A DNA stretch of 64,000 bases from Planctomycetota bacterium. GTDB lineage: Bacteria > Planctomycetota > Planctomycetia > Pirellulales > Pirellulaceae. The stretch covers positions 1 to 64,000 of the forward strand of contig VGZC01000006.1 of NCBI GenBank assembly GCA_016872725.1, given 5' to 3'. Position 1 is the stretch's first letter, and each line of letters starts with the position of its first letter. The translations under genes and the position numbers were made by a program. The notes under the pieces were generated by a model that worked only from the letters and a program-made list of their open reading frames with translations, searched no databases and was not told the origin of the DNA. Positions 8,521 to 16,680 of the stretch are shown here, in pieces.

Positions 8521-11500
8521 ATGACGGTTGCGAGGTTGGGATGGACGGTGGCCCTGCTGGGCATGCTTGGCGCCGCGATGCCGGTTTTCGGGGACGAGCC
8601 GTCCGTATTCACGATCGATGCGCACGACTTCGACCGAGGCAACGTGCGGGTGAGCCAACCCGGCGAAATGTACGCGACGCGCTATGCGTGTGTCTGGAAC
8701 GCGGGCGAGTATCCGAATCTGGCGGAATACGATCTCGAGTTCCCCGTCGATGGTGAGTATTCCGTTCACGTGCTCTATACGGCGGCCGATTCGCGGCCCG
8801 TCGAACTGCTCGTCGACCAGAAACCCGTGCACACGGGCATCGCGGGCGTGACGGGCAGTTGGAACACCGATCAGGCGCGGTGGGAAAGGCAGTGCGCCGT
8901 GCGGCTCGGCAAGGGCCGCCATACGATCAGCTTGCGACGGCGGGAGTTCTTCCCCCACATTTGCGCGCTGCGGTTCGAGTGCTCCGAGCCATTCCCTCCC
9001 GGATGGGAGTTGCGCCGGCCGGATATCGAGCTGCGGCGCGCGAGGGAAGCGCGGCGAGCCCGAGCGCAAGCCTCGCTCGCGGCGATTCGCCTGATCGATC
9101 CGGCGGCCATGCGCCGCGCCGTCGATGACCTGATTTCGAGTTTTCCGGATCGCTTTGTCGCACGGGAACGGGCACAAGCGAGGCTCGACGCCCTGGTTCG
9201 CCTGCTCGAGGATGCCCGGTTGACGTTGGAGCGGTTCGCGGCGGAGCCCGAGTCCGCGGATGACGGGGCGTTCGAAGCATTGGAACGGAAGCTCGCCGAC
9301 CTGCGGCAATGCCAGCGCGACCTGTTGCTCGCCAATCCGCTGCTCGACTTCGACCATCTGCTCGTCGTGAATCGCGGCGCGACGGCCCCGAACCTCGGCC
9401 TTCCCCAGAATTGGCAGGGAAACGCAGCGCTGCCCACGAGCGGATTCGACGACGAGATCGCGCGACTCGATTGGCGCGACGCCGATGCGCCGCTCGTGCG
9501 CATCCACAAACCCGACGCCTCCGTCTTCGTCGGCGATGTGGACCTGGACTACGGCGCGGACAAACTGCTTTTCTCCTCGATCGGGACCCATGACCGCTGG
9601 CAAGTCTTCGAGATCGGCGTGGATGGACGGAATCGGAGGCAGGTCACGGCGGGGGAAGATTCGGATGTCGACAACTACGACGCGTGCTACCTTCCCGACG
9701 GGCGGATCGTGTTCAGCTCGAACCGGTCGTTTTGCAGCGTCGCCTGCGTCAACGGAAGTACGCGCGTCGCCAATCTGTACTCGATGACGCCCGACGGCGG
9801 CAATATCCGCCAGCTCTGCTTCGATCAGGAACACAACTGGTGCCCGACCGTCGCGCACGACGGAAGCGTCCTCTACACGCGATGGGAATACACCGACACG
9901 CCGCACACGCACAGCCGCATCCTGTTCCGCATGAACCCCGACGGAACGCGCCAGACGGCCGTCTACGGCGCGAACTCGTATTGGCCGAACGCGATGTACT
10001 TCACGCGCCCCGTTCCCGGCGATCCCAGCAAGCTGCTCACCATCGTGAGCGGTCACCACGGAGTTCCCCGCATGGGAGAGCTGATCCTGCTCGATCCGCT
10101 CCAGGGTTCCCAGGAAGCCGACGGAGTCGTCCAACGGATACCCGGGTTCGGACAGACGGTCGAGCCGAAAATCGAGGATCAGCTCGTTGACGATTCGTGG
10201 CCCAAATTCCTGCATCCATGGCCGCTGAGCGATCGCTATTACCTCGTCGCGTGCAAGCCGAGCCCCACGTCGCTTTGGGGGATCTATCTCGCGGACCGTT
10301 TCGACAACCTCGTGCTCATCAAGGAAACGCCCGGCCGCGCGCTGCTCGAACCGATCCCCCTTCGCGCGCGGCCTCGGCCGCCGGTCATTCCCGACGCGAT
10401 CGACCTCGCGAGAAAGGACAGTGTTGTTTATGTGGCCGACGTCCACGCGGGGCCGGGATTGGCGGGGATTCCCCGCGGCACGGTGAAGAAGCTCCGGCTG
10501 TTCACCTACACCTACGATTATCCGGGGATGGGTGGACCGCAGGGCGTCGTCGGACTTGAAGGCCCTTGGGACGTCCGACGCATTCTCGGCACGGTGCCCG
10601 TCGAAACCGACGGTTCGGCCGCGTTCCGCGTCCCCGCGAATACGCCGATCTCGGTGCAACCCCTCGATGAGCAGGGTCGCGCGCTCCAGATCATGAGGAG
10701 CTGGTTCACGGGGATGCCCGGCGAAGTGGTCACGTGCAACGGTTGCCACGATCGGCCCGGCGCGGCGACGTCAAACCGCCGCACGCGCGCTACGCCCGAC
10801 GCGCCCGCGGAGATCACGCCGTGGTACGGCCCGGCGCGCGGGTTCAGCTTCGAGGCCGAAGTCCAACCGGTGCTCGACCGTTACTGCGTCGATTGCCATC
10901 AAGGCGAGCCGGATTCCGATGGTCGCATGGCGATGGACCTTCGGGGAGACACGTTCATCACCGACTACGACAGCCGATATCACCACGGCGGGCAAGACGC
11001 CGGCCGATTCTCCGCGGGGTACGCGAACCTGCAGCGATTCGTGCGCCGCCCGGGGCTCGAAAGCGATTTCCATCTGCTGTCCCCGATGGACTTCCACGCG
11101 AACACGACGACGCTGGTCCAGCGTCTCGAGGCCGGGCATTACGGCGTTGCACTGGATGCCGAATCGTGGGACCGGTTGGCGACCTGGATCGACCTGAATG
11201 CGCCGTTCCACGGCTCATGGACGACGATCGCCGGCGCGGAACGCGTCGTGCCGCTCGCAAAACGCCGTCGCGAGATGCTGGTGAAATACGCCGGCGTTGA
11301 TTACGACGCCGAAGCCACCGGATCGAAACCGTCGGAGCCGATCGCCGCCGTTCGCCCTGCGCCGAGTCCGCCGCGCGGCGCGGACAATATCGAGCGGCCT
11401 CCCGGCTGGCCGTTCGATGAACCCGCCGCGCGCGACCTGCAATCGGCGGCCGCGAAGGAAACGGTCAGGCGGATCGATCTCGGCGATGGCCTCGCGCTCG

Positions 11501-12348
11501 AACTCGTGCTCATTCCCGCCGGCGCGTTCATCCTGGGTGACGACGAAGGCCTTCCGAACGAAGGCCCGGCGAGCCGCGTTTCGGTGGCCCCTTTTTGGAT
11601 GGGCCGCTTCGAGGTCACCAACGAGCAATATGAACGCTTTGACCGTTTCCACGACAGCCGGCACGAAGTGCGCCACGCGATGCAGTTCGGTGTCCAAGGC
11701 TGGCCGCTCAATGATCCCCGTCAGCCGGTTGTGCGTGTTTCCTGGAACGAGGCGCGCGCCTTCTGCGAATGGCTGGCGGAACGGACCGGCATGGCCTTCG
11801 ATCTGCCGTCCGAGGCGCAATGGGAATACGCGTGCCGCGCGGGCACGGCGACCGCGTATCATTTCGGCGGCGCGGACTCCGACTTCTCGCCGTTCGCCAA
11901 TCTGGCGGATCAGAAGCTGCGCGATTCGGTGAGCGATCCGTATCGCAAGGAAATCGCTCCTCTTTCCAACCCGACCAAATACGACGACTGGATTCCCAGA
12001 TCGGATCGATATCACGACGGGTACCTGGTCACCGCGCCGGTCGGCTCGTACCGGCCGAACGCGTGGGGTTTGCACGACATGCACGGCAACGTCTGGGAAT
12101 GGACAACGTCGCCGATGCGACCGTATCCCTATCGCGAGGTCGAGCCCGGGTCCGAGCCGTCGGGGGCCCGCGGTGTCGGCGGTGATTCGAGCTTGGACGA
12201 GCGGGTTGCGCGGGGCGGTTCGTGGCGGGACGTGCCGGAACTGGCGCGGGCGTCGAGCCGCATTGGCTATCGCCCGTACCAGCGCGTCTACAACGTGGGG
12301 TTCCGCGTTGTCGCGCCTGGGGCGCAAGGGCCCTCCCCAACGCCCTGA
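8521..12348 (+). CDS. Hydrazine-synthase-alpha-like diheme protein fused to SUMF1 domain
   Basis: 1275 aa, SD AAGGAA, signal peptide in residues 1-24. Residues ~28-145 look like a carbohydrate-binding beta-sandwich; ~150-275 is charged and helical (coiled-coil-like); ~325-600 is a propeller with TolB/HzsA-like motifs (LDYGADKLLFSS; YDACYLPDGRIVFSSNR). Two heme-c sites follow: CNGCH (C739, C742, H743) and CVDCH (C789, C792, H793). Residues ~985-1275 form a formylglycine-generating-enzyme (SUMF1/EgtB-like) domain (LIPAGAFILGDDE; LPSEAQWEYACRAGT; DMHGNVWEWT; ARGGSW). In true FGE the region after GGSW carries the catalytic cysteine pair; here it is RDVPELARASSR with no Cys, so sulfatase activation is unlikely. 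The name reflects homology only: a lone HzsA-like protein is not evidence for hydrazine metabolism. An exported redox or binding protein working with the preceding oxidoreductase is the best inference. Confidence 0.85.
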   Translation: MTVARLGWTVALLGMLGAAMPVFGDEPSVFTIDAHDFDRGNVRVSQPGEMYATRYACVWNAGEYPNLAEYDLEFPVDGEYSVHVLYTAADSRPVELLVDQKPVHTGIAGVTGSWNTDQARWERQCAVRLGKGRHTISLRRREFFPHICALRFECSEPFPPGWELRRPDIELRRAREARRARAQASLAAIRLIDPAAMRRAVDDLISSFPDRFVARERAQARLDALVRLLEDARLTLERFAAEPESADDGAFEALERKLADLRQCQRDLLLANPLLDFDHLLVVNRGATAPNLGLPQNWQGNAALPTSGFDDEIARLDWRDADAPLVRIHKPDASVFVGDVDLDYGADKLLFSSIGTHDRWQVFEIGVDGRNRRQVTAGEDSDVDNYDACYLPDGRIVFSSNRSFCSVACVNGSTRVANLYSMTPDGGNIRQLCFDQEHNWCPTVAHDGSVLYTRWEYTDTPHTHSRILFRMNPDGTRQTAVYGANSYWPNAMYFTRPVPGDPSKLLTIVSGHHGVPRMGELILLDPLQGSQEADGVVQRIPGFGQTVEPKIEDQLVDDSWPKFLHPWPLSDRYYLVACKPSPTSLWGIYLADRFDNLVLIKETPGRALLEPIPLRARPRPPVIPDAIDLARKDSVVYVADVHAGPGLAGIPRGTVKKLRLFTYTYDYPGMGGPQGVVGLEGPWDVRRILGTVPVETDGSAAFRVPANTPISVQPLDEQGRALQIMRSWFTGMPGEVVTCNGCHDRPGAATSNRRTRATPDAPAEITPWYGPARGFSFEAEVQPVLDRYCVDCHQGEPDSDGRMAMDLRGDTFITDYDSRYHHGGQDAGRFSAGYANLQRFVRRPGLESDFHLLSPMDFHANTTTLVQRLEAGHYGVALDAESWDRLATWIDLNAPFHGSWTTIAGAERVVPLAKRRREMLVKYAGVDYDAEATGSKPSEPIAAVRPAPSPPRGADNIERPPGWPFDEPAARDLQSAAAKETVRRIDLGDGLALELVLIPAGAFILGDDEGLPNEGPASRVSVAPFWMGRFEVTNEQYERFDRFHDSRHEVRHAMQFGVQGWPLNDPRQPVVRVSWNEARAFCEWLAERTGMAFDLPSEAQWEYACRAGTATAYHFGGADSDFSPFANLADQKLRDSVSDPYRKEIAPLSNPTKYDDWIPRSDRYHDGYLVTAPVGSYRPNAWGLHDMHGNVWEWTTSPMRPYPYREVEPGSEPSGARGVGGDSSLDERVARGGSWRDVPELARASSRIGYRPYQRVYNVGFRVVAPGAQGPSPTP

Positions 12349-12632
12349 TCGGCGCGCTCCGTCACCGACTTTGGCGACCCCACGGCGCCGGTTCCGCAAG
12401 ACGTGGGAATGGCGCCGGAAATTCCTTCATCCGTCATCTTTCTCCCCGCGGTCCTCCGGCTCGAACACTTGCATCCCGCGGAGTTCGATGCGAGAATGGC
12501 CGTCCTTCCGGACCGTTTCCCGACCGTGGCCGCACTTCGCTCTCGGGACGCGGCCGCGGCCCGGCGCCGCGGGGCCGTTCCGTCGCAGGCGAGCCGCTCG
12601 TCGATCGAACCCACCGCCCTACGAGGAAGCTG

Positions 12633-13856
12633 ATGACCACGACCACCGCACCTTCCCCGGCCCCCGTTTCGACGTCGACGCGCTACGAGCAGCGACTCGC
12701 GCGCTATGTCGCGGCCATGCGGAACGAGAAGCCGGACATGGTGCCGATCCGGCCGTTTGTCGCCGAATTCACGGCCAAGTACGCGGGGATGGACTGCCAG
12801 CAGGTCACGCAGGACTTTCGGCTCGCATTCGACGCGGCCATCCGATGCGCCGCGGACTTCGATTGGGACGCCGTCGTCGCGAATATGGTTTATGTGTGGG
12901 GCATGATCCCGCAGGTGATCGGTTCACGCTATCTGGCCGTACCCGGCGTCGGGCTCGAACGCGATACGGGATTCCAGTACCTCGAACCAGCCGAGGACGG
13001 AGCTTGGATGCGCGCGGACGAGTACGACGCGCTGATCGACGATCCGACCGGCTATGTGATGAACGTGTGGATGCCTCGCGTGAGCCGGTACATGGTCAGT
13101 CCCGGCGAAACGAACACCGTCCAAAACAATCTCGCGTGGCTCAAGGGCGGCATGTCGGTGATGCAGTACTTCACCGCGTTCGGAGGCCAGATCGAGCGGT
13201 TGCGCGAGGAATGCGGCACCGTATCGGCGATCGCGGGCATCCTGAAGGCGCCGTTCGACATCATCGCCGACAAGTTCCGGGGTTATCTCGGACTGACGAT
13301 GGACCTGTTCGAACGCCCGGAAAAAGTCATGGCGGCCGTCAAGGCGATGATGCCGCACATGCTGCACATCGCCCTTTCGACGGCCGATCCCGCCAAGCAG
13401 GTTCCGATCACGATCTGGATGCATCGCGGGTGCGTGCCGTTCATCTCGCCCAAGCAGTTCGACGAGTACTTCTGGCCGACGCTCAAACCGATCATCGAGG
13501 AGATCTGGGGGCACGGGCACCAGACTTTGTTCTATGCCGAGGGAAAATGGAAGCATCACTGGGGTCGGTTCCGCGAACTGCCCGAAGGATCGATCATCTA
13601 CCACTGCGATCGCGACGACGTGTTCGAGGCCCACGCGGCGCTCGGGGATCGATTCGCGATCAGCGGAGGCATCCCGAATTTCCTGCTGTCGTTCGGAACC
13701 CCCGACCAGGTGCGCGAGTATTGCAGGAAGGTGATCGACGTCGTCGCGGCGGACGGCGGCTACATCATGGATGCCGGCGCGATCATGCAGAACGACACGA
13801 GTATCGAGAACATCAAGGCGATGACCGAATTCACGCGGGAATACGGCGTGTATTGA
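12633..13856 (+). CDS. URO-D-family corrinoid methyltransferase
   Basis: 407 aa. The start at 12633 has GAGGAA 6 bases upstream; longer in-frame extensions are low-complexity and unsupported. The fold is that of uroporphyrinogen decarboxylase, which in MtaA/MtbA-type enzymes moves methyl groups to or from a corrinoid protein through a Zn-activated centre. Family segments: MRNEKPDMVPIRPFVAEF near the N-terminus; FAISGGIPNFLLSFGTPDQV; EYCRKVID with C364. The usual H-x-C zinc pair appears here as adjacent His324-Cys325 (IIYHCDRDD), a divergence from MtaA. First gene of a seven-gene operon with a corrinoid protein and an MtrH protein, so it is probably the substrate-specific demethylase (MT1 role) and not heme biosynthesis. 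The substrate is unknown. Confidence 0.85.
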   Translation: MTTTTAPSPAPVSTSTRYEQRLARYVAAMRNEKPDMVPIRPFVAEFTAKYAGMDCQQVTQDFRLAFDAAIRCAADFDWDAVVANMVYVWGMIPQVIGSRYLAVPGVGLERDTGFQYLEPAEDGAWMRADEYDALIDDPTGYVMNVWMPRVSRYMVSPGETNTVQNNLAWLKGGMSVMQYFTAFGGQIERLREECGTVSAIAGILKAPFDIIADKFRGYLGLTMDLFERPEKVMAAVKAMMPHMLHIALSTADPAKQVPITIWMHRGCVPFISPKQFDEYFWPTLKPIIEEIWGHGHQTLFYAEGKWKHHWGRFRELPEGSIIYHCDRDDVFEAHAALGDRFAISGGIPNFLLSFGTPDQVREYCRKVIDVVAADGGYIMDAGAIMQNDTSIENIKAMTEFTREYGVY

Positions 13857-13924
13857 GAAGGCCCCCGCGCGACCCGCGCCGACTCGGCGAACGGGACTCC
13901 GGAACAAGGAACAAGGAACAAGCG

Positions 13925-14110
13925 ATGTCCGATCCGTATGAACCGCTCCGACGTCCGCATCCGCGCCCGGCGGGCACGGTCGTTCCCTGGCCCGAGCAGC
14001 GCAAGGATATGGGCGAAATGACGGGCGACGAGGCGTTGGTCCGGAAGACGTGGGAGGAAATCGACGCGTGGAGCTACGCGTTCCTTTGGCATTGTGTCGT
14101 CTCCTTTTGA
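13925..14110 (+). CDS. Small uncharacterised protein of the corrinoid operon
   Basis: 61 aa, ATG at 13925 with AAGGA 9 bases upstream, stop 17 bases before the next gene. Composition: a proline/arginine-rich start (RRPHPRPAGTVVPWPEQR) followed by an amphipathic helix-like segment (GDEALVRKTWEEIDAW) and a hydrophobic aromatic tail ending FLWHCVVSF. No family is recognised. It has a good ribosome binding site and tight placement between the methyltransferase and the MetH-activation-like gene, so it is probably real. It could be a small partner or scaffold for the methyltransferase; that is only inference from position. Confidence 0.55.
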   Translation: MSDPYEPLRRPHPRPAGTVVPWPEQRKDMGEMTGDEALVRKTWEEIDAWSYAFLWHCVVSF

Positions 14111-14127
14111 TGGCGTGACCGAGTCGA

Positions 14128-14850
14128 ATGAGCCCGCACGAGGAAACCGCCGCACCGCACCGGTCACGACCGCGGTTCGTGGAGTCGATCCGCGAGACCG
14201 TCGATCGATCCGACGTGCTGCGCTATTTGGGATATCCGCGCGGCGCGGTTCCCCATCGGCGGATCGACGCGATCATCGACCTGTGGATCGACGCATCGGA
14301 GGGACTCGCCGACCCGCGCGCCGTCTACCGCGTCATGCCGATCCTGTCGATCGATCGCGCGTCGCTGCGCGTCGGTTCGGACGGCGACGACGTCACGTTC
14401 CGAGGATCGATCGGCGAGTACCTCGGCCTTTCCAGACGGATCGCCGTCTTTGTCGCGACGGCCGGTCCCGAGCTCGAACGGAAAGCGACCGAGCGTCTTG
14501 AAGCGAACGACGATTGCGGCGCGATGGTGCTGAGCGCCATCGGCGCGGAACGGGCCGAGGCGGCCGTCGAGGCCGTTCAGGACGCATTACGGGATTCGGC
14601 GATCGCCGATCGGCTCGCGCCGATGCCTCCCTACAGCCCGGGCTACTGCGGCATGAAACTGACCGAGCAACGCAAGCTCTTTGGACTCGTCGACGCGACG
14701 GCGATCGGCGTGACGTTGAACGGGGACTGCCAGATGCATCCGATCAAATCGCTGTCCGGCCTGATTGGGCTCGGCCCCGCCGACCGCGTCGCCGATCTCG
14801 GATCCGCGTGCGATCATTGCGGCCACACGACCTGTTCGATGCGCCGATAG
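14128..14850 (+). CDS. Stand-alone methionine-synthase-activation-like protein
   Basis: 240 aa. The C-terminal half matches the AdoMet-binding reactivation domain of cobalamin-dependent methionine synthase (MetH): PPYSPGYCGMKLTEQRKLF, then an IGVTLN strand, MHPIKSLSGLIG, the counterpart of the AdoMet-binding signature. The middle part (AVFVATAGPELERKA; AMVLSAIGAERAE) is typical of short MetH-activation paralogues that travel with corrinoid methyltransferases. In MetH this domain re-methylates oxidised cob(II)alamin using AdoMet and an electron donor. The protein ends in a Cys-rich tail (ACDHCGHTTC) that could bind metal or an Fe-S cluster; this is seen in the sequence but its role is inferred. 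No RACE/RamA-type activase lies in the window, so this protein is the best candidate for reactivating the operon's corrinoid protein. Confidence 0.8.
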   Translation: MSPHEETAAPHRSRPRFVESIRETVDRSDVLRYLGYPRGAVPHRRIDAIIDLWIDASEGLADPRAVYRVMPILSIDRASLRVGSDGDDVTFRGSIGEYLGLSRRIAVFVATAGPELERKATERLEANDDCGAMVLSAIGAERAEAAVEAVQDALRDSAIADRLAPMPPYSPGYCGMKLTEQRKLFGLVDATAIGVTLNGDCQMHPIKSLSGLIGLGPADRVADLGSACDHCGHTTCSMRR

Positions 14851-14883
14851 GCGATCGCCGCGAATCAACGACCAAGATGGTTT

Positions 14884-14933
14884 GGAAGAAGGAAGAAGGA
14901 AGAAGAAGTAAGAAGAGGAGACACGGAGAGAAT
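14884..14933 (+). repeat. Purine-rich GGAAGAAG tract
   Basis: The 81-base gap between the MetH-like and MtrH-like genes contains an almost pure purine stretch built of GGAAGAA/GAAGAAG units, ending in GGAG boxes directly before the ATG at 14932. It is unlike the surrounding high-GC sequence. It may act as an extended ribosome-binding or unstructured leader region for the MtrH gene, or be a simple slippage product. Confidence 0.6.
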
Positions 14934-15867
14934 GAACACGCCAGGCACGCCCGTCGCACGGCGAGGATTGCTCGAATTCCGCGCGGAACAACACACATTC
15001 GAGATCGGCGGGGTCCGCGTCGGCGGACGGCCGGGTTCCCGTCCCGCGGTTCTGGTCGGCAGCGCGTTCTATCATGGCCACAAGATCCACCGGGACGCCG
15101 ATCGCGGCGAATTCGACGCCGAGGAAGCGGCGCGGCGCATCGGATTGCAGGACCAGTATTCCGAGCTTACCGGCAATCCGTGCATGTTGGACGTCGTGGG
15201 CGCGTCGCCCGAGGCGATCGTCAAGCACCTGGCCTTCGCCGCATCGGCGACCAAGGCGCCGTTGTTGGTCGACGGAACGACGATCGACGTGCGGCTCGCC
15301 GGACTGCGATACGCCGCCGAGGCGGGCATCGCGGGGCGCGTCGTGTACAATTCGATTCAGCCCGAGATCGAGGACGTCGAGCTCGACGCGATCCGCGCGG
15401 CCGGCGTCGACAGCGCCATCGTGCTGACCTACTACCTCAAGGATTTTACGGCCAAAGGACGGGTGCAAGCGGTCCACGAGCTGTTGCCCCGCCTGCGCGA
15501 CGCCGGAATCCACAAGCTGATGGTCGACACGTGCGTGCTCGACCTCGCCACCATGGGCCAGGCGCTCAGCGCCATGCATGAGATCAAGGACGAATTCGGC
15601 CTGCCCGTCGGCGGAGGCGTGCACAACGCCGTCGCCGTCTGGAAAGGCCTGAAGACGAAGATGGGACCGCAGGCCGAGAAGCCGTGCATGGCGTCGGCCT
15701 TGTCCCTGGCGGTCGGCATCGGAGCCGACTTCGTGTTGTACGGGCCGGTCGAGGACGCTCCGTACGCGTTCCCCGCCGTCGCCATGGTCGACACGGCGCT
15801 CAGCCAGTTGATTGTCGAGGCGGGAGGGCGACTCGACAAGAGCCATCCACGTTTTCGGATCGGTTGA
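14932..15867 (+). CDS. MtrH-family methylcorrinoid:tetrahydropterin methyltransferase
   Basis: 311 aa with GGAG before the start. It aligns in mind with subunit H of tetrahydromethanopterin S-methyltransferase: GSAFYHGHKIHRD, SELTGNPCMLDVVGASPEA, PLLVDGTTIDVRLAGLRYA, GRVVYNSIQPEIED. The MtrH family (PF02007-type TIM barrel) transfers methyl groups between a corrinoid protein and tetrahydromethanopterin or tetrahydrofolate, and bacterial members such as MtgA serve as the second methyltransferase of demethylation systems. Placed directly before the corrinoid protein gene, it most likely takes the methyl group from that protein and delivers it to the C1-carrier pool. Whether the acceptor is folate or methanopterin cannot be decided here; some planctomycetes use both. 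Confidence 0.88.
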   Translation: MNTPGTPVARRGLLEFRAEQHTFEIGGVRVGGRPGSRPAVLVGSAFYHGHKIHRDADRGEFDAEEAARRIGLQDQYSELTGNPCMLDVVGASPEAIVKHLAFAASATKAPLLVDGTTIDVRLAGLRYAAEAGIAGRVVYNSIQPEIEDVELDAIRAAGVDSAIVLTYYLKDFTAKGRVQAVHELLPRLRDAGIHKLMVDTCVLDLATMGQALSAMHEIKDEFGLPVGGGVHNAVAVWKGLKTKMGPQAEKPCMASALSLAVGIGADFVLYGPVEDAPYAFPAVAMVDTALSQLIVEAGGRLDKSHPRFRIG

Positions 15868-15942
15868 TCCGGATCGGTCGCGTTGACGAAACGCCCCCAC
15901 GCCAACCGACCACGAACCGCGCACTTGGAACCGGAGAGCATC

Positions 15943-16590
15943 ATGACCAGTTCGCAACCCGACGCATCGAAACTCTATGAAGCGATCCTCACCGGCGACG
16001 CGCCGGCGGCGACCGAGATCACCCAGGCGGCCATCGATGCGCAGGTCGATCCGCAGAAGCTCGTGACCGAACAGATGATTCCGGCGATGGACGAGGTCGG
16101 AAGGAGATTCGAGCAGGGCGAGTATTTCGTGCCGGAACTACTGATCGCGGGCCGCGCCATGAAAGGCGCCCTCAATCTGCTCCGGCCGCTCCTCGCCGCG
16201 CGGGGCGTCGAGCCGGTCGGGCGGGTCGTGATCGGAACGGTGAAGGGCGACATGCACGACATCGGCAAGGGCCTTGTCGCGTCGATGCTCGAAGGCGCCG
16301 GGTTCGACGTGATCGATCTGGGGGTCGATGTTCCGGCCGAGAAATTCGTTGCCCAGGCCGCCGAGAAGAAGGCCGACATCATCGCGCTGTCCGCGCTCTT
16401 GACGACGACCATGCTATCGATCAAGGACGTCATCCAGGCGATGCGCAAGAACGAATCGCTCAACAAATGCAAGGTGATCATCGGGGGCGCGCCTGTGACG
16501 CAGCAATACGCCGATACGGTCGGCGCGGACGGGTACAGCAGCAACGCGAACGGAGCCGTCTCGCTGGCTCGCCAACTCCTTTCCGCCTAG
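15943..16590 (+). CDS. Corrinoid (B12-binding) methyl carrier protein, MtaC/MtbC type
   Basis: 215 aa from the ATG at 15943 (GGAG upstream); an in-frame upstream Met at 15883 lacks support. Residues 1-~90 form the helical cap domain (LYEAILTGDA; EQMIPAMDEVGRRFEQGEYFVPELL). Residues ~92-215 are the Rossmann B12-binding domain with the base-off signature D103-x-H105-x-x-G108 in GDMHDIGKGLV, the serine/threonine loop ALSALLTTT, and the GG motif in VIIGGAPVT. His105 is expected to be the lower cobalt ligand. It shuttles a methyl group between the URO-D protein and the MtrH protein of the same operon. Assignment is very secure; only the methyl donor is open. Confidence 0.95.
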   Translation: MTSSQPDASKLYEAILTGDAPAATEITQAAIDAQVDPQKLVTEQMIPAMDEVGRRFEQGEYFVPELLIAGRAMKGALNLLRPLLAARGVEPVGRVVIGTVKGDMHDIGKGLVASMLEGAGFDVIDLGVDVPAEKFVAQAAEKKADIIALSALLTTTMLSIKDVIQAMRKNESLNKCKVIIGGAPVTQQYADTVGADGYSSNANGAVSLARQLLSA

Positions 16591-16680
16591 CCGGTCGCCC
16601 GCCGCACGGCGCGGGCGCGCGCATTCGATGGCCTATCGTCAAATCACCGAAGTCGAATCACCGAGGAAGGACAGGGTCGC

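Noticed and set aside
8521-12348. Evidence for anammox (hydrazine synthase)
   Set aside because: Only an HzsA-like propeller is present; the beta/gamma subunits and hydrazine dehydrogenase are absent and the family is widespread in non-anammox planctomycetes.
12349-12632. Cobalamin riboswitch before the corrinoid operon
   Set aside because: No B12-box-like sequence or expected paired elements could be seen in the 284-base leader.
12633-13856. Uroporphyrinogen decarboxylase of heme biosynthesis (hemE)
   Set aside because: Operon context and sequence segments match the corrinoid methyltransferase branch; no heme genes are nearby.
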